Positions 24,201 through 33,328 of a stretch of 64,000 nucleotides of DNA are shown here, in pieces. Source of the stretch: Bacteroidaceae bacterium (lineage in GTDB: Bacteria > Bacteroidota > Bacteroidia > Bacteroidales > Bacteroidaceae). Under the pieces are notes generated by a model. It saw nothing but the letters and a program-made list of their open reading frames with translations. It ran no database searches and had not been told where the DNA came from. The stretch is from assembly GCA_017429525.1 (NCBI GenBank), contig JAFROT010000030.1, positions 177,776 to 241,775 on the forward strand, read 5' to 3'. The position numbers were made by a program, and so were the translations under genes. Every line of letters begins with the position of its first letter. Position 1 is the first letter of the stretch.

Positions 24201-25329
24201 TGCGGTCGCCATCGGTGGTGAGCTGGCGAATGCGGTCGCTCGAGAGCGTGTGGCCCTCGTCGTCGCTCTGAATGACGGTGAACATCTGTTCGCGTGCGGG
24301 TAGGTAGGCAGCACCTCCGAACATGGTGCCGACCCAGAAACCGCCCTCACGATCGCGGAAGATGGTGTAGATGATGTCGTCGGACAGGCTGAGGCGGTTA
24401 TTGCGGTCGTGGCTATAGTGTACGACGTCGCCCGTAGAGGTTCGGATGCGGTAGAGCCCATCGTAGGTGCCCACGAGCAGCGCATCGCCGTAGGCCATTG
24501 CACCGCGCACGATGGTCGCGCTGAAGTCCTGCCACGGATTCTCGGTGAGCTCACCCCTGATGGGCGAATAGAGCATCAGATGGCCGTTCTGCACCGCCAA
24601 CGCCAGCGAACCATCGGTCAGCGTCGTCAGCGTGTTCGTCTGTATGCCCAAGAGCGAGCGGCCCGTGGCATCCTCGCTGAGCTGCTCGAATCGGTCGGCC
24701 TGAGGCAGGTAGCGCCACAGACCTATGTTCCACCCGCTGGCCCAAACCTCACCACTGGGTGTTACGGTAAGGCAGCTGTAGTGGCTGACATTCGTCTGCC
24801 CAGGGTTGGCATAGTGATGCAGCATCGCCGTGGCCATGGCTTCAGCGCCCCCTCTCTTCCCGCAGGCTATCCTGAAGATGCCTTCGTCGGGCACCACCAC
24901 CCAGACGTCGCCATCGCGGTCGTGCCAGATCTCTGATACCCAGTTGGTCATCCGTTGTCCGTCGGCAGCTGCCATCTCGATGTGGCGGAAACGGTCGGCA
25001 CTCAGGTCGTAGAGGAACAGTCCCTGGTCCGTGCCCACCCATAGGAGGTGTCCTGCCTCCTGCTCCAGCGCTGAGATGTTCTGGTTGGCAGCCCCTGAGG
25101 TGGCGTCGGCCACGTAAACGGTGCGCAGCGAGCGGCCGTCGTAGCGGCAGAGGCCGTTCTTGGTGCCCAGCCAAACGAAGCCGAAATCGTCCTGAGCGAT
25201 GCTCTTCACATTGTTCTGCGAGAGGCCTGAACGGCTGTCTACAATCAGGAAAGCATCCTGTCGCGAGACCGCCGCTGCGCAGGCAGCAACAAAACCGAAC
25301 AATAGCGTAAATAAATATCTTAGGCGCAT
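21214..25329 (-). CDS. Hybrid two-component system sensor/regulator (HTCS)
   Basis: The 1371-residue protein joins a whole two-component system in one chain. After a signal or TM segment (MRLRYLFTLLFGFVAAC) comes a periplasmic two-propeller sensor of reg_prop repeats (LWVGTDQGLF, GLPEGVSTYDI, IWLSTDRGGICRY) and a Y_Y_Y domain. A transmembrane helix follows at about residue 800, then HisKA with the phospho-acceptor His near residue 851 (IAHEIRTPLTLI), HATPase_c (NLLNNALKYG, GVGIGLAL), a receiver with the phospho-acceptor Asp near residue 1157 (VVADIMMPVMDG), and an AraC-type helix-turn-helix at the end (VGFSNHSYFSKLFCRQFG). HTCS proteins sense an oligosaccharide in the periplasm and switch on the neighbouring PUL. 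Starting at 25329, rather than 15 codons earlier, gives the signal segment directly and fits the -7 box just upstream. Confidence 0.95.
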   Translation of the reverse strand: MRLRYLFTLLFGFVAACAAAVSRQDAFLIVDSRSGLSQNNVKSIAQDDFGFVWLGTKNGLCRYDGRSLRTVYVADATSGAANQNISALEQEAGHLLWVGTDQGLFLYDLSADRFRHIEMAAADGQRMTNWVSEIWHDRDGDVWVVVPDEGIFRIACGKRGGAEAMATAMLHHYANPGQTNVSHYSCLTVTPSGEVWASGWNIGLWRYLPQADRFEQLSEDATGRSLLGIQTNTLTTLTDGSLALAVQNGHLMLYSPIRGELTENPWQDFSATIVRGAMAYGDALLVGTYDGLYRIRTSTGDVVHYSHDRNNRLSLSDDIIYTIFRDREGGFWVGTMFGGAAYLPAREQMFTVIQSDDEGHTLSSDRIRQLTTDGDRNLWLCTEDRGINHIDLVTGRITPDIGLTASNDDYYTICLTYFQGRLYAGINKVGIKVVDTRTGRTHMLTNAQLGLPEGVSTYDISVDRQGLFWLATDQGVWRGRLEQGTALTTVKGIENLWAYQLLHDRRGDVWVALMGGGLAHLNTRNARVRRYQPEPGNPHSLSSASVSAVFEDSQGRIWLSTDRGGICRYRPESDDFERFNTEQGLPDNVAYNILEDSHHRLWFGTNRGLVQLDPATGRLHLFTTAQGLPSNQFNYKAALALPAGTFFFGTINGLVRCHPDQLSSDGEAQPTTVAADLLITRLSIDGQEVTPQTPHSPLKRSIMQTDRITLPFKHSNISLDIALLSYGDRLETAYEYRLEPLDAEWHPVPDGGLTLANLGSGSYTLRLRSTGLTGESTPHHERTLTIVVRPPLWRGWWAILLYVLAAAALASFWAQWYRRRKERQFQERQRIFAIEKEKELNEKRIHYFTEIAHEIRTPLTLISGPLEVIERAGIDDQRVAHNLSVVRQNTNRLLNLASQLLDFQKADSGELHPQLETVNVSELLRDTMERFEPTYALRGKKLQQLHIEPAVLAQIDREAVTKILSNLLNNALKYGRSRCQVSLTSDRSVLRLAVFSDGPAIPAERHEAIFDPFVQLRNRKPDTDDTPGGVGIGLALCRSLAKMHNGTLALETVAPDGTVQPEGNRFVLTLPLGEAAITDDASDAPARQTLPDAATLPEERLLTQSQVRGATILLVEDDDGIRDFVGERLREDFIVETAANGQEALEKIRVAHIDLVVADIMMPVMDGVELCRTIKQDIELSHIPVIFLTAKNDTESKIAGLQVGAEAYIEKPFAWDFLRMQIVSLLSNRQKEREAFAKRPFFPMNGMQMSREDEEFMARALAVINQNLSDESFNVEAMASALCMSRSSLLRKIKTLFDMPPLDFIRLIRLKRAADLIQEGRFRMGEISTKVGFSNHSYFSKLFCRQFGMTPKDFEKQIQEQRAKTKDLRQK

Positions 25330-25348
25330 GGTGAATTGTTTTTCGCTG

Positions 25349-25356
25349 CAAATATA
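25349..25356 (-). promoter_or_regulatory. Candidate -7 box for the HTCS gene
   Basis: The - strand reads TATATTTG 20 bases before the regulator's start codon, an exact TAnnTTTG match. The leader would be very short. No well-placed -33 TTG is visible. Confidence 0.5.
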
Positions 25357-25774
25357 CGTAAAAAAATAAATCAATCAGACTTTCACGCCAAATATGTCTG
25401 CTGCATAGGCGCTGATTTCCGTATTTGTGGCAAAAGGTGACGCAAGTCACCTCACTTGTAGCATCCTGGCTACGCTGTTTCAGCAGCCGAGACCGAAAAA
25501 AGTGCGGCTTTGCCTCTGAGGGTAAGAAAGGGCACCAAATTTGTCAAGGAAAATCGATGGAATGGGCGAAAATTGAAGTTCCCCGCTCTCTTGCACTACC
25601 CTTTACTGCAAGGCGCGACGCTCCGTTTCGAGCTCACGTTCAGGTTTGGTGGTTCCCCTACTGCCACTCCGATTAGAATGAAGGATCTCGCTTCGCTCAG
25701 CGTGTTTTGCCCTTTTGGTGCATTTGTGGCAAAAAATAATTCAACATTATTTACGTATAAGACTGAATTAGCAG
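25357..25774. other. Gene-free divergent control region
   Basis: About 420 bases separate the two divergent promoter boxes. Small open frames here lack recognisable domains. Visible items are a 7-bp inverted repeat AGGTGAC-gcaa-GTCACCT at 25435-25452, a possible operator or hairpin, and two copies of ATTTGTGGCAAAA (near 25424 and 25719). Nothing else could be assigned. Confidence 0.5.
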
Positions 25775-25782
25775 TATCTTTG
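25775..25782 (+). promoter_or_regulatory. Candidate -7 box for the FAS1/SusCD operon
   Basis: TATCTTTG matches TAnnTTTG and lies 31 bases before the first start codon of the long + strand operon. A TTA at 25751 is the nearest -33 candidate. It probably drives the genes from 25814 onward. Confidence 0.65.
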
Positions 25783-25813
25783 CCCCACGAAATCACAAAA
25801 AAGGTTATATCCC

Positions 25814-28429
25814 ATGCAACAACTCGATCTTCGCTACCTACGCTCTTGGCGCTTCCGAAAGCTCGGAGGCTGTCTGCTATTGGCGTTGACGATGGTGGGC
25901 ATAACGTCGTGCCGCGACGACTACGCCTACGACAACGAGGAGCCTACGTGGTTAGGGGCTAACGTCTATGAGTGGTTGAAGGCCGACGGCCACTACACTA
26001 CCTACCTGACGCTCATCGACCGCCTGGGCCTCGACGGCACGCTCGCCCGAACGGGCAGCAAGACGCTCTTTCCTGCCACCGACGAGGCTTACGCCCGCTA
26101 TTTCAGCGCACAGGGCCTCAACGGTTCCTCACCTTCGGTCGTAGCCAAAGGACTCTCGCGCGCTGAGGCCAGCTACCTCTTCAACGCGTCGATGCTCAAT
26201 ATGGCCTATTTGGACAATATGCTGGCCAACGTGCCCAACTCCAACAGCGACGACGACGGCGAGGGCATGGCCGTGTTGCGCAATGCCTCGTCGACCATCT
26301 ATGACCGCATCCGCCACTTCGATGCCGACCACCTGCCCGCCACTGAATGGTGGACGCGCCTGGCCGCACGTGGTGGCGCATGGATTGTGGACAACGAGCC
26401 ACGCCCCGACGTCATCTTCACGCCTGCCTTCATGCAGAAACGCGGCATCACCGAGGCCGACTGGGCACTCATCGGCGGCGGAGCTCCTTACGAGACGAAA
26501 GGTTTTTTTATTAATGGTTCACGCGTACGCGAGGATGCCAAAAACGTCACCTGCAAGAACGGCTACCTCCACCTCGCCGACAACGTGGTGACGGCGCTGC
26601 CCAATATGGCCGAGCTCATCGAAGGCAATGCCTCGACAAGCCTGTTCGCCCAGCTGATGAACAAATTCTCAGCTCCCTACTACGATGCCGCCATCGATGC
26701 CACCGTGCGTGCCGACGAGATGACCGACTACGTCTCGGACTCTGTCTATGTGCGCCGTTATTTCAACGACAACAGCACGGGTGCCTGCACGCAGACACCC
26801 CGCCAGCCCGGTCGCGAGGCCGAGACGCTGACCGACGACAGGATGCTCTACTTCGACCCCGCCTACAACCGCCTCGGAGCGCCCACCGACATGGGCGTCA
26901 TGTTCGTGCCTACCGACGAGGCCATGCGCGCCTATTGGAACGGCAACGACGGCGCTTTCCTGCGCAAAGTCTACGGCGAGTGGGACCGCGTGCCCGTCGA
27001 CGTCCTCTGCAAGTTCATCAAGAACCACCAGCTGAAGTCGTTCGTGGGCTCGCTGCCCAATGACTGGGCGCATCTGGCCGACCAGAAGGGTAACCTGATG
27101 TACATGCAGCGCGACTACATCGTCGGCACGGCGCAAGGATGCAACGGGCTCGTGTACTTCACCAATACCTGTTTCCCACCCATCGACTACAAGTGTGCCT
27201 ACGCCCCCACGCTGACCTCGCCCTTCACACGCGTCATGAAGGCTGCTATCGACGAGAATGATCAATTGAAATTCCATCTCTACCTACGGTCGCTTGAGAA
27301 CCAGTACAACCTGCTCGTGCCCACCGACTCAGCCGTGCGCTACTACGCCGAGCCCATTTCATGGAGCATTTATGCCAACACGGGAGTCGACAATCGCGAG
27401 ATTTGGGGCTTTCGCATGGGGGCTGACCGCATCCTGGCCGACGTCTACGCCGTCAACCCCGACGGCACGCGCGGCGCGCTGCTGCGCACCATCGGCACCG
27501 CCTCAGCCGACCAGGATCGCATCCAGAACCGCCTGCGCGACATCATCGACATGCACATCGTCGTGGCCGACACCGAGGATGAACCCATGTCGGGCTTCAT
27601 GGACACTGGCGATAAGACTTTCTACCTCACCAAGGGTGGAAGCATCATCCGTCGCGACAGTGGCCGCGGCCTCACGACCCAATTCGCCGGAGTCGGCGAT
27701 GCTGAGCTCGGGCTGCCCGCCGCACGCCTCGAGGACAGCATCTACGTGACGACGAACAGTCACACCTTCTTCATCGACCGCATTCTTCAAGACCCCATGC
27801 GCTCTGTCTACACTACCCTGCGCGACAACGCCGCCTACAGTCGCTTCTTCGAACTCCTGCTGGGTGACCCTGCCGTCTATGCCTACTTCAAGGACGACAA
27901 GGACGTTCAGGCCATCTTCGATGCACAAACTACCGAGCAGTCCAGTGGCGTAGGGCAGATTGTAACCTCCTTCAACAACTACCGCTATACCGTTCTCGTG
28001 CCCACCAACGAAGCCATCGACGCCGCCTTCCGTGCCGACGCCAATCTGTGGACGTGGGAGCAGATCTCGATGGAGGACAATCCCACGGTAAAGAAAGCCC
28101 GCTGCCTCTACCTGCTCAACTTCCTGCGCTTCCATTTCATCGATGGCGCCATACCCGTAGGCACTGGTTCGTGGACGCGCACCTACTATACTGCTGCACG
28201 TCGGGCCAACGGACAGTTTGTTCCCATCGCCATCACTTCAACTGGCGACGATCTCGCTTTCGGGACCGATGCTGCAGCACACGTGGTCACTGCAGACCCC
28301 ACTTTGTATAACGTCTGGGCTCGCGACCTCATCGTAGACAACAAGGACCCCCTGCGGGCAGGCAACATCCTCGCCTCCAGTCGCGCCGTCATCCACGTCG
28401 TAGACCGCGTAGCGCCCTACAATAAATAA
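25814..28429 (+). CDS. Fasciclin (FAS1) domain lipoprotein, large
   Basis: The 871-residue protein has an SPII signal with lipobox GITSC (Cys33), so it is anchored in the outer membrane. Segments such as YLTLIDRLGLDGTL ... KTLFPATDEAY, YNLLVPTDSAVRYYAE and YTVLVPTNEAIDAAF are the FAS1 H1/H2-type motifs repeated along the chain, suggesting at least three or four FAS1 units. In Bacteroidetes, FAS1 lipoproteins often sit beside SusC/SusD pairs and are thought to act as surface binding or adhesion parts; their ligand is unknown. It is the first gene of the operon and lies 9 bases before the SusC gene, which suggests that it belongs to that transport complex. The domain call is good; the function is inferred from position. 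Confidence 0.85.
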   Translation: MQQLDLRYLRSWRFRKLGGCLLLALTMVGITSCRDDYAYDNEEPTWLGANVYEWLKADGHYTTYLTLIDRLGLDGTLARTGSKTLFPATDEAYARYFSAQGLNGSSPSVVAKGLSRAEASYLFNASMLNMAYLDNMLANVPNSNSDDDGEGMAVLRNASSTIYDRIRHFDADHLPATEWWTRLAARGGAWIVDNEPRPDVIFTPAFMQKRGITEADWALIGGGAPYETKGFFINGSRVREDAKNVTCKNGYLHLADNVVTALPNMAELIEGNASTSLFAQLMNKFSAPYYDAAIDATVRADEMTDYVSDSVYVRRYFNDNSTGACTQTPRQPGREAETLTDDRMLYFDPAYNRLGAPTDMGVMFVPTDEAMRAYWNGNDGAFLRKVYGEWDRVPVDVLCKFIKNHQLKSFVGSLPNDWAHLADQKGNLMYMQRDYIVGTAQGCNGLVYFTNTCFPPIDYKCAYAPTLTSPFTRVMKAAIDENDQLKFHLYLRSLENQYNLLVPTDSAVRYYAEPISWSIYANTGVDNREIWGFRMGADRILADVYAVNPDGTRGALLRTIGTASADQDRIQNRLRDIIDMHIVVADTEDEPMSGFMDTGDKTFYLTKGGSIIRRDSGRGLTTQFAGVGDAELGLPAARLEDSIYVTTNSHTFFIDRILQDPMRSVYTTLRDNAAYSRFFELLLGDPAVYAYFKDDKDVQAIFDAQTTEQSSGVGQIVTSFNNYRYTVLVPTNEAIDAAFRADANLWTWEQISMEDNPTVKKARCLYLLNFLRFHFIDGAIPVGTGSWTRTYYTAARRANGQFVPIAITSTGDDLAFGTDAAAHVVTADPTLYNVWARDLIVDNKDPLRAGNILASSRAVIHVVDRVAPYNK

Positions 28430-28438
28430 AACACAGCC

Positions 28439-31400
28439 ATGCAGAACAAACTCTTTTTCATGCTACTGCTTGCCGCATTCACGCTTCGTCTGAGTGCACA
28501 GACCACCATCACGGGCCGCGTCATCGGTGACGATGAGCCTGATGGTCTGATTGCCGCCTCTGTGGCCGAGCAGGACAAAAACGGGCGCATCCTCACGGCT
28601 GTGCAGACCGACTTCGACGGCAACTACTCCATCCCCGTAAAGTCAACCGCGAACGACCTCCTATTCAGCTACGTAGGCTATACGAAGCAACTCATCCCGA
28701 TTCGCGGACAGCGCAAGATTAACGTGACGCTGAAAGCCAAGAACCAGCTCTCGGAGGTCATCGTGAAGGCTACAAGAACAGTTTCCTCGGGCGGCCTGGC
28801 CGTGCCCGAGCGCGAGTACACGGGTGCCATGCAACGCTTCTCAACCGAAAGGCTCGAGGGTATGTCTGTCACCAGCATCGACGATGCTCTGCAGGGACGC
28901 ATCGCAGGCCTCGACATCGTAGCAAACTCGGGCGACCTCGGCAGCGGCACGACGATGCGCATTCGCGGTATCACCAGTATCAACTCGGGCAACGAGCCGC
29001 TCATTCTGGTCAACAACATCCCATTCGAGAGCAACACCGAAGGCTTCGACTTCGCCAATGCCGACAACGAGCAGTTTGCCAACCTCCTCTGCATCAGTCC
29101 CGACGACATCGCCGAGGTGACCGTTCTCAAGGACGGTGCAGCCTGCGCCATATGGGGCTCACGCGGGGCCAACGGTGTCATCAACATCACCACGAAGCGC
29201 GGCGCTACAGGTCCCACCCGTGTCACTTACAGTTACCGCCTCTCGGGCAACTGGCAGCCCAAAGGTGCACCGCTACTCAGCGGCGACGAATACACGATGC
29301 TGATGAAGCAGGCATACTTCAACGCCTACAGACAGGACGTCAACATCCCCGAGTACAGCTACGACCGCCAACAGTTCCTTGCCACCTACGGCACGGCGGC
29401 CGACTACACCAACTTCACGCAGAACACCGATTGGGTGGATGCCGTCCGCCAGACAGGCTGGACTCACGACCACCTCATCTCCATACAAGGCGGCGGCGAG
29501 CGCGCCCGCTTCCGCACCTCGCTCGGCTATTATCGGCAGACGGGAACCGTCATCGGGCAAGATCTGCACCGCTTCACAGGCAGCGTGAACCTCGAATACA
29601 ACGTCTCGCGCCGTCTGATGTTCGCATCAGAATTCGGTCTCACCTACACCGACAACGACAAGAACTACAACGATAGTTCCGTTGACGGCCTGCTGAGCAT
29701 CGCCTACAAGAAGATGCCCAATGCCACCGTCTACCGTCGAGATGCTGAAGGTAAGGCCACGGACGAATTCTTCAACATCGCCCAGAGCTCGGTCCTCAAC
29801 AGCGACCAAAAGGAGCTGGCCAACCCCGTTGCCATCGCTCGTCTGGCCGCCTACCAGCAGACCCACATGCGCATCATGCCCACGTTGCGCCTGCGCTACG
29901 ATTTCCTCGACCCCGACGCCGAGGGGCGCCTGCGCTACCAAGGCTACGTCAAGTTCGACAGCGAGAACGTCAAGGACGCCAAGTTCCGGCCGCGACAGAC
30001 CTCTACACGACCATGGACCGACAGCGCCGTAGGACGCAGCTACCAGCGCGAGAGCGAGGCCATGACCATTTACACCGACCACAACCTGACCTTCGTGCCC
30101 CGCTTGGGCGACAACCACAGCCTCATGCTCTACGCTTCATGGCAGATGGACGTCAGCCACAGCAAGATACAGCAGTTCGAGCGCTACGGCTTGCCCTCAA
30201 CAGCTGCCACAGACGTTGCAACGGGCGGACATATGGTGCCAGAGTCGTTCTACAGCGCCAAGAACCAAGGCCGTAACATGGCCTACCTCGTTAATGGACA
30301 TTATATGCTGTTGGACCGTTACATCTTGGATGCCAGCGCACGCTGGGACGGCAGCAGCCGCTTCGGCCGGGACAACCGTTGGGGCTTCTTCCCCTCCGTC
30401 TCGGCGAAATGGATTTTCACGAGCGAGGCATGGATGCAACGGGCCACGGAAAAGTGGTTCTCCGAGGGCAGCCTGCGCGTAGGTTGGGGCGTAACAGGCA
30501 ATCGCCCCGACCGCGAATACCTCTACTTCAGCCGCTACGACAGCTACGGATCCAGCTATATCGACCTCCCCACCATCAAGCCCGCCAGCCTGCAGTTGAG
30601 CAACCTGCGGTGGGAACGCTCGTCAAGCGTCAATGTAGGCCTGGAACTCAACTTCTTCGATTTCCGCTACCGCCTGGTCATGAATGCCTACCATCGCCGC
30701 ACGGCCGACCTGCTCTTCGCCCATCAGACCATTCCCTCGAGCACCGGCTTCGGTAGCATCAGCTACATCAATGCCGGCACCATGGACAACAACGGCTGGG
30801 AGCTGGAGTTCTCGACCAACCGTATGGTCAAGCGGGGCGACTGGCAACTGGATGTCAGTGTCAACCTCTCAAACTACCGCAACACCATCAAGGAGCTCGA
30901 CCCCATGGTGCTAAGCAGCTATCAGGCCGAGTTCACGCCCACGGGTGGCAACTACCTGAACCGCATCCAGGTGGAGAACTCCTTCGGTAGCATCTATGGC
31001 TTCCGCTATCACGGCGTTTACCAGTACGACAAGTACAGCGCCGAGGAGAATGTAGGTGTGTCGGGGCCCAACGCCCCCGTCGTACGCGATGCCTACGGAC
31101 ATCCCGTCCTCGACAGCAAGGGCGAGACCATACCGATGTACTTCGACTACGGTCGCACCGGCTACCGTTTCCGGGGCGGCGACGCCATCTACGAGGACGT
31201 CAACCACGACGGCACCATCGACGAGCTGGACATCGTCTATTTGGGCAACTCCAACCCCAAGCTCGACGGCGGTTTCGGCTTCACGCTCCGTTGGCGACGC
31301 CTGACGATCAACACATGGGCCAACTTCCGTTTGGGCTCCAAGGTAATCAACTATGGTCGTATGTACAACGAGAACATGTACACTACCAACAACCAGAGCA

Positions 31401-31750
31401 TCGCCACCAACTGGCGCTGGCGCAAGGACGGAGACTTGACCGAGATGCCTCGTGCCCTTTACCAGAGCGGATACAATTGGCTAGCCAGCGACCGCTTCGT
31501 CGAGAGCGGTTCATTCCTGCGGCTGAAACAAGTGACCGCCAACTACAGTTTCAACCCCAGCCTCATTAAGCGTGCAGGACTGAACAACCTGATGCTGAGC
31601 CTCACCCTCAACAATATGCTCACCCTTACCAAGTACACTGGTGCCGACCCCGAGATATCGCCGCGTGGCAGCGACTTCGGCGTTGCCAAGGACAACAACC
31701 GAACGCCGCGCTCGCGCTACTTCACTATTGGCATGACAGTAGGGTTCTGA
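28439..31750 (+). CDS. SusC-like TonB-dependent transporter with N-terminal regulatory-like domain
   Basis: The 1103-residue protein has a signal peptide (MQNKLFFMLLLAAF to SAQ), a carboxypeptidase-regulatory-like beta-sandwich at about 22-110 (TITGRVIGDDEPDGLIAASV ... LLFSYVGYTKQ), and a plug at about 130-260 (LQGRIAGLDIVANSG, MRIRGITSINSGNEPLILVNNIPF, VTVLKDGAACAIWGSRGANGVI). A beta-barrel ending in FTIGMTVGF follows. It should form the channel for the SusD encoded immediately downstream. The family assignment is certain; no substrate can be read from the sequence. Confidence 0.95.
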   Translation: MQNKLFFMLLLAAFTLRLSAQTTITGRVIGDDEPDGLIAASVAEQDKNGRILTAVQTDFDGNYSIPVKSTANDLLFSYVGYTKQLIPIRGQRKINVTLKAKNQLSEVIVKATRTVSSGGLAVPEREYTGAMQRFSTERLEGMSVTSIDDALQGRIAGLDIVANSGDLGSGTTMRIRGITSINSGNEPLILVNNIPFESNTEGFDFANADNEQFANLLCISPDDIAEVTVLKDGAACAIWGSRGANGVINITTKRGATGPTRVTYSYRLSGNWQPKGAPLLSGDEYTMLMKQAYFNAYRQDVNIPEYSYDRQQFLATYGTAADYTNFTQNTDWVDAVRQTGWTHDHLISIQGGGERARFRTSLGYYRQTGTVIGQDLHRFTGSVNLEYNVSRRLMFASEFGLTYTDNDKNYNDSSVDGLLSIAYKKMPNATVYRRDAEGKATDEFFNIAQSSVLNSDQKELANPVAIARLAAYQQTHMRIMPTLRLRYDFLDPDAEGRLRYQGYVKFDSENVKDAKFRPRQTSTRPWTDSAVGRSYQRESEAMTIYTDHNLTFVPRLGDNHSLMLYASWQMDVSHSKIQQFERYGLPSTAATDVATGGHMVPESFYSAKNQGRNMAYLVNGHYMLLDRYILDASARWDGSSRFGRDNRWGFFPSVSAKWIFTSEAWMQRATEKWFSEGSLRVGWGVTGNRPDREYLYFSRYDSYGSSYIDLPTIKPASLQLSNLRWERSSSVNVGLELNFFDFRYRLVMNAYHRRTADLLFAHQTIPSSTGFGSISYINAGTMDNNGWELEFSTNRMVKRGDWQLDVSVNLSNYRNTIKELDPMVLSSYQAEFTPTGGNYLNRIQVENSFGSIYGFRYHGVYQYDKYSAEENVGVSGPNAPVVRDAYGHPVLDSKGETIPMYFDYGRTGYRFRGGDAIYEDVNHDGTIDELDIVYLGNSNPKLDGGFGFTLRWRRLTINTWANFRLGSKVINYGRMYNENMYTTNNQSIATNWRWRKDGDLTEMPRALYQSGYNWLASDRFVESGSFLRLKQVTANYSFNPSLIKRAGLNNLMLSLTLNNMLTLTKYTGADPEISPRGSDFGVAKDNNRTPRSRYFTIGMTVGF

Positions 31751-31780
31751 AACAATGAAAAATGGACAATGAATAATCTT

Positions 31781-33325
31781 ATGAAAGCAAAATACTTCAT
31801 CACAGCCTTAGCTTTTCTGAGTCTGATGACCTCGTGCGAGGACTGGTTCTCGACGCCTCCTGAGAGCGAGATGGTGCGCAACGACTTTTGGAAGAAGAAG
31901 AGTGATGTAGAGGGAGCCATCGGTGCCTGCTACCGCACGCTGGCCGACCAAGGCGTCATCAAGCGTCTGCTCGTATGGGGAGAATTGCGCAGCGACAACG
32001 TACTCGACGGCCGCAACCGTGAGGACAACGTCTACAAGATTCTCACGGCTAACATCACAGCGGACAACGAATACACGCGTTGGAGCCAGTTCTACGCATG
32101 CATCAACCAGTGCAACACGCTCATTGCCAACGCTCCCGATGTGCAAGCTTCCGACCCCGACTACGCTGCCACCGAACTCAATGCCCATCTGGCCGAAGCC
32201 AAAGCCATCCGCGCCTTCTGCTATCTCACGTTGGTGCGGACATTCAAGGACGTGCCTTACGTCACCCAACCCTACGTAGACGACAGCCGTCCCTTCGTGA
32301 TGCCGCAGACGTCGGGCGACGAAATCCTGGCGGCAGAACTGGCCGTCCTCAAGAGTATCGACACGCAGGCCCCGCAGCTATGGACCGAAAATATCCCTTA
32401 TACACGCGGACGCATTACCCAAAAAGCCGTATGGACACTCGAGGCCGACATCGCTCTTTGGCTGAATCGCTACGACGACTGCGTCGAGGCTTGTGACAAG
32501 GTGCTCTCCACAACGGCCAACCCGCTTGTGCTGGAGCGCGCCTCCACCTATTTCCGCAACGTCTTCCTCACAGGCAATTCCAGTGAAAGTATCTGGGAAT
32601 TGCAACTCGACCAGAACAACCAGAACGCCGCCGTACGCGACTTCTTCGGCCTGAGCGGCACTGATGCCTGCCTCTCGAGCTACAATTTCTCTAGCGTGGG
32701 CGGTTCCAGCGACCTCTTCCTCGCTCAGCGCGACCTGCGCCGTATGAATGCCTTCGTCAGCGCAGGTGCCTACTATGCCATCAAGAAATATACAGCGCTA
32801 CGCACCAATCTGACCAACGTCGACGGCCGCGAAGCCGACTTCCAGTGGGGCGATGCCAATTGCAACTGGATTCTCTACCGCCTGCCCGACATCTACCTGA
32901 TGAAAGCCGAGGCACTGGCCGAACTCGGAGGCAGCGACAACCTGCAGGAAGCTGTACGCCTGTGCGGCATTACCTACGACCGCGCCAACCCCGACCTCGA
33001 ACCGGGCACGCTCATCGCCAACATCGGCAACCAGGAGGAGGTGCGCAACCTGGTGCTGGCCGAACGGCAGCGCGAATTCCTCTTCGAGGGCAAACGCTAC
33101 TTTGACCTTATGCGACGGATGCGCCGAGATGGAACGCCCGCGCAGGTGCTTGAGACCTATCTGCGCAAGCGATACGAAGAGATTGTCAGTATGTGGGCCG
33201 ATGTGCGTCCGAAGCTGAATGACGTCGATGCCATCTACATGCCCGTCAACAATGATGAACTCCGCGCCAATCCATTGCTGCGGCAGAACCGATTCTACGA
33301 AACATCATCAGACATCACACGTTAA
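31781..33325 (+). CDS. SusD/RagB-family lipoprotein
   Basis: From the ATG at 31781 the product is 514 residues, with a compact SPII signal (MKAKYFITALAFLSLMTSC). An ATG four codons earlier (31769) is in frame but falls in the 'atggacaatgaataat' intergenic repeat, so the second is preferred. The body shows SusD helices with AKAIRAFCYLTLVRTFKDVPYV, and the C-terminal block LAERQREFLFEGKRYFDLMRRM is diagnostic for RagB/SusD. It pairs with the SusC 30 bases upstream. The FAS1 gene begins 3 bases after its stop, so translation is probably coupled. Confidence 0.93.
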   Translation: MKAKYFITALAFLSLMTSCEDWFSTPPESEMVRNDFWKKKSDVEGAIGACYRTLADQGVIKRLLVWGELRSDNVLDGRNREDNVYKILTANITADNEYTRWSQFYACINQCNTLIANAPDVQASDPDYAATELNAHLAEAKAIRAFCYLTLVRTFKDVPYVTQPYVDDSRPFVMPQTSGDEILAAELAVLKSIDTQAPQLWTENIPYTRGRITQKAVWTLEADIALWLNRYDDCVEACDKVLSTTANPLVLERASTYFRNVFLTGNSSESIWELQLDQNNQNAAVRDFFGLSGTDACLSSYNFSSVGGSSDLFLAQRDLRRMNAFVSAGAYYAIKKYTALRTNLTNVDGREADFQWGDANCNWILYRLPDIYLMKAEALAELGGSDNLQEAVRLCGITYDRANPDLEPGTLIANIGNQEEVRNLVLAERQREFLFEGKRYFDLMRRMRRDGTPAQVLETYLRKRYEEIVSMWADVRPKLNDVDAIYMPVNNDELRANPLLRQNRFYETSSDITR

Positions 33326-33328
33326 GCC